Under the pieces are notes generated by a model. That model saw nothing but the letters and a program-made list of their open reading frames with translations, did no database searches and had not been told where the DNA came from. From Vibrio rarus (lineage in GTDB: Bacteria > Pseudomonadota > Gammaproteobacteria > Enterobacterales > Vibrionaceae), in NCBI RefSeq assembly GCF_024347075.1, contig NZ_AP024900.1, positions 310,001-374,000 on the forward strand: DNA of 64,000 bases, given 5' to 3'. Within the stretch, counting starts at the first letter, position 1. Each line of letters starts with the position of its first letter. Below are positions 27,527-34,879 of the stretch, piece by piece. A program made the translations under genes and the position numbers.

Positions 27527-27707
27527 ATTAAGTCCTCACTTATACCTGTATTTGTCACGCCACTATTGAGAGATATTGTATCAATAGTCGTGCTTTATTG
27601 CAGTTCAGAGTTACAAGTATCACCTGCAGGCAAAGGATCGCTTTACTTTCTTTGTTTCAGTGGTAGCGTGACTTAATCAGAAAAATAAGTGTATACAGAA
27701 GTGCTAA

Positions 27708-29339
27708 ATGTATAAGGATTTTTTCGGCTTTGTCGATGAGCCATTTTCAATTGTTCCGAGTTCTAAATATCTATTTTTGAGCGCCCGTCACCGAGAGGCG
27801 CTGTCGCATCTACAAATTGGTATTAATAGTGGTGGCGGTCTCGCCATGTTAACCGGAGAAGTCGGTACGGGTAAAACGACCGTTTCCAAAGCCATGTTGG
27901 CAAACCTAGAAGGAAACTGGGTGACAGGGTTGATATTGAACCCTACCTTTTCCGAAGTGGAATTATTGGAAGCCATTTGTGATGAGTTTTCACTTTCTTA
28001 CCAGCAACCCTCCAGTCTAAAACAGTTATCTCAAACCCTTTATAAATACCTGCTTGATAACCATAAGCAAGCCAAGCAAACCTTATTGTTGATCGATGAA
28101 GCTCAGCACTTATCGGCTAAGGTTTTAGAGCAACTGCGTTTGTTGACTAACTTAGAAACGGACAGTCATAAACTGTTAAAAGTGTTGCTGGTGGGGCAAC
28201 CTGAATTGCAACACAAATTGCAGACGGTGGAACTGCGACAACTGGCACAAAGAATTACCGGGCGCTACCATTTATTGCCTTTGGTTGAGAAAGACGTTGC
28301 CGATTACATTGCCTTTCGTTTACGAGTTTCTGGCGGCGATGAAACCCTGTTTTCTGCGCGTGCGATTCAGCATATTGCATCGCACTCTCAAGGTATTCCT
28401 CGTTTAATTAACCTGATTTGTGACAAAGCGTTGTATTACGCGATGTTGAGTCAGCAAAGCAGTGTGGACTATGCGCTGGCAAAAAAAGCCAGCAGTGATG
28501 TTTTATCCTATCAAGCCCCTAGCATTAAGGCGGCAAACACCCGTCGTTCAAGCTCATCTGGTTGGTTATCACCCTCAATATTGGCCCTGTTGATTGCTAG
28601 TGCAACCTTTGTGGGATTGGCGTCTTGGCAGCAGTGGCAACAATTGCAAGAGCAACAGCAAAGCCAAGCGATTCAATATCAACAATGGCAGGAGCAACAA
28701 ACGCAACTGCAACAGGTGGAAAATGAGCAACAGCAACACCTCGATCAATTAATTGAACAAAGTCGCTCTCCTATGGGGGCCATGCAGGCTCTGTATCGTA
28801 TGTGGGGCTTTGATGCGTCCATTGTTGACTCCGACTGTGAAAGTGGCACAACACCGCCATTTCATTGCTTTCAGAGCGTTGCACAGCTAGAAGTTATAAT
28901 TGCTTCTAATCGTCCTGTGGTTCTGACGCTGTACGATGGTGATAAACCGTATTTTGCGATTTTGCAGGGAGTGGAACACGATACCGTGACCCTTCAACTC
29001 GCCACTCAGCGAGTACAGTTACCTATCACCTGGCTAGAGCAACACTGGCAGGGGCAGTTTAGGTATCTTTGGTACAGTGAAATAGGGCATACCTTGAAAC
29101 TGAATAACAGTGGAGAGCAGGTTAAAGTGCTGGATAAACTGTTAGCTAAGGTGCTTAACGCTAAGCCTTTAGATACCGAGGTATTTAATCAAGAGTTGCA
29201 ACAGCGAGTGTCGACCTTTCAATCTTGGCAAGGCTTAGATGCAGACGGGGTTGCGGGTAAACAGACGTTACGTCAATTAGATAGGCTTACCAGTGACAAT
29301 GCGCCTAAACTGCTTGACCATAGCAAGGAGGTGATGTGA
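27708..29339 (+). CDS. gspA: GspA/ExeA-type AAA+ ATPase with peptidoglycan-binding domain
   Basis: 543 residues. An N-terminal cytoplasmic AAA+ domain (Walker A GEVGTGKTT near residue 50, Walker B LLLIDEAQHL, arginine-rich QLAQRITGRYHLLPL), a single membrane helix (ILALLIASATFVGLASW, about 290-306), a very Gln-rich coiled coil, a C39-peptidase-like module lacking an obvious catalytic role, and a C-terminal peptidoglycan-binding repeat (FQSWQGLDADGVAGKQTLRQLD). In Aeromonas ExeA with ExeB helps insert the type II secretin through the cell wall. It is coupled to gspB and divergent from cca; the rest of the gsp operon is elsewhere. Confidence 0.9.
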   Translation: MYKDFFGFVDEPFSIVPSSKYLFLSARHREALSHLQIGINSGGGLAMLTGEVGTGKTTVSKAMLANLEGNWVTGLILNPTFSEVELLEAICDEFSLSYQQPSSLKQLSQTLYKYLLDNHKQAKQTLLLIDEAQHLSAKVLEQLRLLTNLETDSHKLLKVLLVGQPELQHKLQTVELRQLAQRITGRYHLLPLVEKDVADYIAFRLRVSGGDETLFSARAIQHIASHSQGIPRLINLICDKALYYAMLSQQSSVDYALAKKASSDVLSYQAPSIKAANTRRSSSSGWLSPSILALLIASATFVGLASWQQWQQLQEQQQSQAIQYQQWQEQQTQLQQVENEQQQHLDQLIEQSRSPMGAMQALYRMWGFDASIVDSDCESGTTPPFHCFQSVAQLEVIIASNRPVVLTLYDGDKPYFAILQGVEHDTVTLQLATQRVQLPITWLEQHWQGQFRYLWYSEIGHTLKLNNSGEQVKVLDKLLAKVLNAKPLDTEVFNQELQQRVSTFQSWQGLDADGVAGKQTLRQLDRLTSDNAPKLLDHSKEVM

Positions 29340-30256
29340 TGTCACAGGTACTTAAAGCCCTTGAGCAGTCGCAAAAACAGTTTGAACAAACCTTACCCTC
29401 TCAACCTAGCGTGACTCGGCCTCAGCACAGTGCTGGTAATGGCAAAACTAAGGTGATGCTAGCGGTGGCGTTAGGCTTGCTAGTGGGCGGTGGTGGATAT
29501 ATGGCATTTCCTGATTCGTCATTGACTCACTCTGTGGAAGCTCTGGTCGCACCGGCGCTAAGTCATTTTGTAGTGAGCCAGTCAATACCAAGTGATCAGC
29601 CAGCAGAAAGCAGTAATATTGAGATGGCTTTTTTGCCTATTGAGCCAAGTAAAGGTCTATTACCTTTACCTCAGTTAGATCCTGCGTTAAGGGATAAACC
29701 CAGCACCATTACAGTGAACAATGAAAAACCGCTACCGCAGACTCAGCCTAATGTGCAACACAGTAGTCATCAGTCGGTAAGCAAAACCACCACTAAAGCT
29801 TCAACAACACATAAAGCCTCTCATACAACGAAAACCGCATCTACGGCGAAACACACATCTCCTAGTGGCAGTGATGATGGTGAGTGGAATCTATCTAAGT
29901 TAGATTTATCGAAATTATCCCCTGAACTCGCAGGGCGTATTTCAAATGTGCTAGATAACCCATCTGAATATAAAGTGGATGAGGTTGATGAAAGTAAATT
30001 GAGCAATGTTAAGTTGATTAAGTTAGACCAAGACGGTGACCGTTTTAAAGGCCATTTGCCGGCGCTTAATTTGCAAACGCACATGTATGCCAGTAACCCT
30101 AAACATCGCTGGGTAAAAGTTAACGGTAAAGAGTTACAGCAAGGGCAAGCGATCAACAAGGATACCAAGCTGGTGGAAATTGCCCCTCGCTATATCGTTA
30201 TTGAATATTTGGGAGAGAAGATTCAAATCCCAGCTTTATATGATTGGAAAGGGTAA
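29339..30256 (+). CDS. gspB: GspB/ExeB-type secretin assembly protein
   Basis: 305 residues from the ATG at 29339, preceded by an almost perfect AAGGAGG site inside the end of gspA; a GTG at 29336 is less likely. A short cytoplasmic tail, one membrane helix (VMLAVALGLLVGGGGYMAF), a long Pro/Ser/Thr-rich periplasmic linker, and a C-terminal GspB domain (LPALNLQTHMYASNPKHRWVKVNGKELQQG). Works with GspA in placing the type II secretion secretin. Confidence 0.9.
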   Translation: MSQVLKALEQSQKQFEQTLPSQPSVTRPQHSAGNGKTKVMLAVALGLLVGGGGYMAFPDSSLTHSVEALVAPALSHFVVSQSIPSDQPAESSNIEMAFLPIEPSKGLLPLPQLDPALRDKPSTITVNNEKPLPQTQPNVQHSSHQSVSKTTTKASTTHKASHTTKTASTAKHTSPSGSDDGEWNLSKLDLSKLSPELAGRISNVLDNPSEYKVDEVDESKLSNVKLIKLDQDGDRFKGHLPALNLQTHMYASNPKHRWVKVNGKELQQGQAINKDTKLVEIAPRYIVIEYLGEKIQIPALYDWKG

Positions 30257-30257
30257 T

Positions 30258-30287
30258 AAAAAAAGCTGCCATTGGCAGCTTTTTTTA
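30258..30287. terminator. Bidirectional terminator after gspB
   Basis: Stem AAAGCTGCC/GGCAGCTTT with a three-base loop, flanked by long A- and T-runs. It serves gspB and the convergent SH3-domain gene. Confidence 0.92.
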
Positions 30288-30297
30288 TCGATGCAGT

Positions 30298-30909
30298 TTA
30301 TGCCCAGCCGTTAGGGGATTTTTTACGACGTGGGATAACGTGTGGTAGTAACAAACCAAACAGTAGGCCAAGTCCGGCAACACCACCGCCGTACATGAAG
30401 TACTTCAATAGTAGGTCTTCTTTTTGCGTATCCAGACGAGCTCTTAGCTCGCGAACCTCTGTTTGAGCAGAGAGAAGTTGGTCACTGACTTTCTTGTAGT
30501 TCGTTTCCATCTCAGCAATTTGAGAGTTACGCGTTTCTAAAGAGTGAACTAGGCCTTCTTGCTCTTTGCTCGCTTTGTCATTAAATCCAGCTAACTCTGC
30601 TTTTACTTGCGCCAGTTCTTTTTCTAGACGAGGCATGCGAGTGACCATGCCTTCCCTGTGAGTGACGTATTTAGATTCGACCCAGCCTTTACGGCCACGT
30701 TGGTCTACGACTTCGGTATAGCCACTCTTTTTATTCGTTTGCACTAAAGTGACTTTTGCACCAGCATCAACACTACCGATAATTCGGTACTGAGCACTAG
30801 GACCTGAGTGCATGTAAGTAAATAGGTTATCGGAGATGTAGATCGTTTTCGCCCACGCAGCAGGTGTTGCTATCACAGCCACAAAAGCGATCAAAAAAAG
30901 TTTTTTCAC
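30298..30909 (-). CDS. TIGR04211-family SH3-domain membrane protein (YgiM-like)
   Basis: 203 residues: signal peptide (MKKLFLIAFVAVIATPAAWA), a bacterial SH3 domain (TIYISDNLFTYMHSGPSAQYRIIG...RGRKGWVESKYV, about 21-90), a coiled coil of about 80 residues and a C-terminal membrane helix with a basic tail (VIPRRKKSPNGW). The layout matches E. coli YgiM, also encoded near cca. Role unknown; envelope integrity is assumed from the SH3 domain. Confidence 0.85.
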   Translation of the reverse strand: MKKLFLIAFVAVIATPAAWAKTIYISDNLFTYMHSGPSAQYRIIGSVDAGAKVTLVQTNKKSGYTEVVDQRGRKGWVESKYVTHREGMVTRMPRLEKELAQVKAELAGFNDKASKEQEGLVHSLETRNSQIAEMETNYKKVSDQLLSAQTEVRELRARLDTQKEDLLLKYFMYGGGVAGLGLLFGLLLPHVIPRRKKSPNGWA

Positions 30910-31000
30910 TGTAAGTCCTTCAAAAAATCAGATTTAGGTGAGGAAAGCAATTCCTTCGTTGCCTAAATAGTAAGTAGATTATAGGTTGCCTGCAACTAAA

Positions 31001-31021
31001 AGAGGGGGCAATGCCCCCTCT
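31001..31021 (-). terminator. GC-rich hairpin after the pit gene
   Basis: AGAGGGGGC-AAT-GCCCCCTCT, nine base pairs, followed on the minus strand by TTTTAGTT. It ends the phosphate-permease operon about 45 bp after the stop. Confidence 0.82.
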
Positions 31022-31065
31022 ATAACGTTAGTTTGTCAAAATATGACAGATATTTGACATTATGC

Positions 31066-32331
31066 TTAGGTGAAAACCACCAACATGATCTCATAGAATA
31101 TGATTGCAAGCAGTGCACCAGCAGGCAGAGTGACCACCCAAGATACAACGATGTTGCGCACAACACCCAAGTTAAGAGCCGCAATACCACGAGCAAAGCC
31201 AACCCCGAGTACAGCACCAACTAAGGTTTGCGTTGTTGAAATCGGTAAGCCAGTGCCTGATGCTAATACAACCGTACTTGCTGTAGCCAACTGCGCGGCA
31301 AAGCCACGGCTTGGGGTCAGTTCTGTAATACCCGTACCTACGGTAGACATTACTTTGTGACCCATGGTCGCCAGACCCACAACAATACCTACACCACCAA
31401 GTGGTAGAATCCACCATGCAATTTCAGTCTTCTCTGCAATCTCACCCATGTTTTGCACTGTAGCAACAATCGCCGATAGGGGGCCGATAGCATTCGCCAC
31501 GTCATTGGAACCATGAGCAAAGGCCATGGCACAAGCAGTAATAACCATCAAGGTGCTAAAGACTTGTTCTACGCCAGTGAAACTGTGTTCGTGGTTATCT
31601 TGATCGAGCTTAAAGCGTTTTTGGATATAGATATAACCAATGAACATGACCAATAGTGATACCGCAATAGCCCAAAACCAAGCTTCGCCAGTAGTTAAAT
31701 GTAAACCAACATGCTTTAACCCTTTTTTGATGGTCACAAGGGCAATCACTATGGTGGTGATGAACATGTAAACCGGTACATATCGCTTAGCATTTTCTAA
31801 GGGAGTTCGGGTGTTAAATATGAACTTTTGCGCGCTGACAAAAATAAAATAGGCAAATAACCCTGAAATAAAGGGGGTTATGACCCAACTACCGACAATG
31901 CTTTGTACCGAACTCCAGTCAACCGCTTGAGAGCCAACAGATACGGTAGCAAAACCTATGATAGCGCCGATGATGGAGTGAGTAGTAGATACCGGCCACC
32001 CCATATAAGAGGCAAGCAGTAACCAAGTACCTGCTGCAAGTAGCGCAGACATCATACCGAACACTAATAGATCGGGAGAGTTTACAAACAGCGTAGTATC
32101 GATAACCCCTTTACGGATGGTATCGGTTACTTCACCACCCGCAAGGTACGCCCCTGCAAATTCGAAAATCATGGCGATAATGATCGCCTGTTTAACCGTC
32201 AATGCTTTAGAACCTACCGAGGTCCCCATAGCATTTGCAACGTCATTGGCACCGATACCGATAGCCATCATAAAACCGAATACGGCAGCACATATCAGAA
32301 GTACAGTGCCGTAGTTAGCTAGAACATCCAT
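31066..32331 (-). CDS. Inorganic phosphate transporter, Pit family
   Basis: 421 residues, about ten membrane helices, with the duplicated Pit signature: GANDVANAMGTSVGSKALT near the N-terminus and AFAHGSNDVANAIGPLSAI in the second half. It imports metal-phosphate with protons at low affinity. Encoded 44 bp after a TIGR00153/DUF47 protein, the usual two-gene operon. Shorter than E. coli PitA (499) and closer to PiT-type transporters of vibrios. Confidence 0.93.
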   Translation of the reverse strand: MDVLANYGTVLLICAAVFGFMMAIGIGANDVANAMGTSVGSKALTVKQAIIIAMIFEFAGAYLAGGEVTDTIRKGVIDTTLFVNSPDLLVFGMMSALLAAGTWLLLASYMGWPVSTTHSIIGAIIGFATVSVGSQAVDWSSVQSIVGSWVITPFISGLFAYFIFVSAQKFIFNTRTPLENAKRYVPVYMFITTIVIALVTIKKGLKHVGLHLTTGEAWFWAIAVSLLVMFIGYIYIQKRFKLDQDNHEHSFTGVEQVFSTLMVITACAMAFAHGSNDVANAIGPLSAIVATVQNMGEIAEKTEIAWWILPLGGVGIVVGLATMGHKVMSTVGTGITELTPSRGFAAQLATASTVVLASGTGLPISTTQTLVGAVLGVGFARGIAALNLGVVRNIVVSWVVTLPAGALLAIIFYEIMLVVFT

Positions 32332-32375
32332 TGAATATCCTTTGATATTAATAAATTGAACAGGTGTGGAGATTA

Positions 32376-33056
32376 TTAGCTACGCGCTATCATCAACTCT
32401 AAACGGGCACAAACACGCAATGCTTGGTCCGCAATACCACCAACCCATTCGAGGATTTTGTATAAGAACATCATATCTATAGGACTGTATTGATCTTCAA
32501 TCTTTCTTAGGCTTCGACGTAAATCAATTTGCATTTGGTCAGTATCGTCTTCAATTCGATCAAGTTCATCGATCATAGACTCAACTAATTTTGCTTCACG
32601 TCCTTTAAAACCCGTTTCTAGCAATTCATCTAGCCCGTTGATGACCAAGTACATCTGGCCAACGGCATCCAAACAACGTTTTACGTATATTAGGAAGTCG
32701 TCATGCAATACTTCAGGTATAAGAAGGTTACGACCTAACACTCGGCCGCAAACATCTTTAGCTATGTTGGCTACTTTATCTTGCTGAGTAAGCAAGTCCA
32801 GTAGATCGCCTCTATCAAAAGCCATAAATAGGCCCGTAGGTAGATGCAAGCGAATCTGGCGTTTTAATACGTCAGCTTCTTTCTCTAGAGAGGAAATTTG
32901 CTGACGGAATTCCGCCGCCTTTTCCCAATCGTTAGCGTTCGAGGCAGCAAAGAAGTCTGGTAAAAGTGCAGCACACTCTTGGACCTTCGCTCCATGTTGT
33001 TGCAAGGGTTTTATTGGCGATTTTGCGAATAAACCAATTATGGTATTGACTGGCAT
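32376..33056 (-). CDS. TIGR00153/DUF47 family PhoU-like protein
   Basis: 226 residues, all helical, with the family N-terminus (MPVNTIIGLFAKSPIKPLQQH), the FMAFDRGDLLDLLTQQDKVAN motif and a C-terminal LEWVGGIADQALRVCARLELMIARS. Proteins of this group are encoded just before Pit permeases and are thought to regulate them or bind metals, as PhoU does for Pst. A PhoB-box-like repeat lies only 8 bp upstream of its start. Confidence 0.9.
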   Translation of the reverse strand: MPVNTIIGLFAKSPIKPLQQHGAKVQECAALLPDFFAASNANDWEKAAEFRQQISSLEKEADVLKRQIRLHLPTGLFMAFDRGDLLDLLTQQDKVANIAKDVCGRVLGRNLLIPEVLHDDFLIYVKRCLDAVGQMYLVINGLDELLETGFKGREAKLVESMIDELDRIEDDTDQMQIDLRRSLRKIEDQYSPIDMMFLYKILEWVGGIADQALRVCARLELMIARS

Positions 33057-33063
33057 ATTTGTC

Positions 33064-33081
33064 TTGTCATGTGATTGTCAT
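33064..33081 (+). promoter_or_regulatory. PhoB-box-like direct repeat before the DUF47-pit operon
   Basis: TTGTCAT-GTGA-TTGTCAT is two 7-bp units spaced 11 bp start to start, as in the PhoB box (CTGTCAT-4-CTGTCAT). It lies between the minus-strand -10 candidate (TATAGT, plus-strand 33093-33098) and the start codon at 33056, that is, at or just downstream of the start of transcription, a position suited to repression under phosphate starvation. Confidence 0.6.
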
Positions 33082-33243
33082 GCTGGGGTGTAACTATAAT
33101 AGGTTTTTTTCGTAATAAAAGGGGGTATGTGATTTAAAATTGCACAAAAACGGTTTTTTTCGTGATTTGGATCAGTTGAATGGCACTTGCTGATAATCAA
33201 ATTTAGATTTAATCTGCAATAGACAGTCGATTATGAGTGAATT

Positions 33244-34761
33244 ATGGAAACTGAAATAGAGCTTAAATTTTTTGTTTCACCACAGTTCTCAGAAGTTTTG
33301 AGAAAGAAAATTCCGCACAATAAAATCCTACAACATAATAGCAGGGATTTGGGGAACATCTATTTTGATACTCCAGATAACTGGTTACGCAACCACGATA
33401 TTGGAATGCGTATTCGTCGTTTTGACGATGTGTATGTGCAAACAGTAAAAACATCTGGACGCGTTGTAGCCGGTTTGCATCAGCGACCAGAGTATAATGC
33501 CGAACATACTTGCGATGATCCTGATATTTCTTTGCACCCTAGCGAAATTTGGCCAGAAGGGCGCAGTGTTGCCGATCTAGCCGCAGAGTTACAACCACTT
33601 TTTGCTACCAACTTCACTCGTGAGTTGTGGCTGGTGGGTATGCCTGACGGGAGCCAAGTTGAGGTTGCCTTTGATCAGGGGGAAGTGGTGGCTGGAGAGT
33701 TGCGTTCGACCATTTGTGAGGTGGAACTTGAGCTGAAATCGGGCCAAACAGATGCGTTATTTACTCTAGCAAGACAACTGTGTGAAGACGGAGGCATGCG
33801 CCTTGGTAATTTGAGTAAAGCGGCGAGAGGTTATCGTTTAGCGCAAGGGTTTAGTGGCAGTAAGCCAAAACAGCTTGGTTTAGTTGAGGTGTCAACTCAA
33901 GATAATGTCGAAAGCTGCTTTATTAAATCGTTAGAGCACGCTCTGGCTCACTGGCTATATCATGAGCAAGCGTATGTTGAATCTCCGAGCATGGCTTGCC
34001 TACATGAAATTTGCTTTTCTCTGCGCTTTGTTAGACAGACGTTGGCGGTGTTTGGTGGCATAGTCCCTCGTCGTGCCAGCGCTATATTAAGGCAAGAGTT
34101 AAAATGGCTAGAGCAAGAACTCGATTGGGTGCAAACGGCGGATTACCTCGATGACCTAACCGAAGATAAAGGACATGCGTTACGTAAGCTCGATGCACAA
34201 AAAGTGTTGGTCAAACAGCTTAAAGTAGCGCGAAAAAATTTAGCATCCGAAGCGGATATTCTACAGTTGCTTGAATCTGCCCGTTATACAGGGGTGATTT
34301 TAGATTTGAGTCGTTGGGTGCTCACGAAAGGTTGGCAGCCATTCTTAGATGAAAAATCCAGTAAAGCGATGTCGAGTGATTTGATGAAATTCTCTCAAAA
34401 TCAACTGGATCGCACTTGGGCGGAGCTGGTTAGCGCTTTTCCTGTAGAGCAAACATTGACGGCCCAAGACTATATAGAAGAGCATTATCACTTAAATCGA
34501 AGCCTCTTTTCCGGGATCTGCTTTGCCGCATTGTTCGATCAAGAAATGCGTCAAGCGTTTCGTTTGCCGTGGGCGGATCTCTCTCAGGGTATTGATGATC
34601 TGTTAACGTTAGCTCCCGTTCGCCAACTTGTGGATCAATTGCAAGGGGAAGAGCAGGAACAACTACAGCGTTGGCTAGATCGTCAGCAAGCATCCATATT
34701 GCACGCAATGGAGCAAACCCGAGCAATGTGTATTGAAGCTCAGCCGTATTGGAAAGGATAG
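33244..34761 (+). CDS. ygiF: Inorganic triphosphatase, CYTH-CHAD domain protein
   Basis: 505 residues. N-terminal CYTH domain starting with the signature METEIELKFFV, followed by RIRRFDDVYVQTVKTSG and EVELELKSG tunnel residues, then a CHAD helical domain rich in basic residues expected to bind polyphosphate. Upstream of glnE as in E. coli. Divergent from the phosphate-transport operon, consistent with a phosphate-metabolism theme. Confidence 0.92.
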   Translation: METEIELKFFVSPQFSEVLRKKIPHNKILQHNSRDLGNIYFDTPDNWLRNHDIGMRIRRFDDVYVQTVKTSGRVVAGLHQRPEYNAEHTCDDPDISLHPSEIWPEGRSVADLAAELQPLFATNFTRELWLVGMPDGSQVEVAFDQGEVVAGELRSTICEVELELKSGQTDALFTLARQLCEDGGMRLGNLSKAARGYRLAQGFSGSKPKQLGLVEVSTQDNVESCFIKSLEHALAHWLYHEQAYVESPSMACLHEICFSLRFVRQTLAVFGGIVPRRASAILRQELKWLEQELDWVQTADYLDDLTEDKGHALRKLDAQKVLVKQLKVARKNLASEADILQLLESARYTGVILDLSRWVLTKGWQPFLDEKSSKAMSSDLMKFSQNQLDRTWAELVSAFPVEQTLTAQDYIEEHYHLNRSLFSGICFAALFDQEMRQAFRLPWADLSQGIDDLLTLAPVRQLVDQLQGEEQEQLQRWLDRQQASILHAMEQTRAMCIEAQPYWKG

Positions 34762-34800
34762 TTTTCGCTTTTGTCGCTGATTAACGCATTTCAGAAACAG

Positions 34801-34831
34801 AGCGCTTGCCCTTGGGTAAGCGCTTTTTTAT
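34801..34831 (+). terminator. Terminator after ygiF
   Basis: AGCGCTTGCC pairs with GGTAAGCGCT (one G-U pair) around a four-base loop, followed by TTTTTT. Confidence 0.85.
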
Positions 34832-34879
34832 TCTTAACCCTATTTCCCCCCTTTTGCTTTGACGCACCATGGAGCGCTT

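Noticed and set aside
28630..28760. CAA/CAG-rich tandem tract in gspA as a possible repeat array
   Set aside because: It encodes a Gln-rich coiled coil without a fixed DNA unit, normal for GspA linkers.
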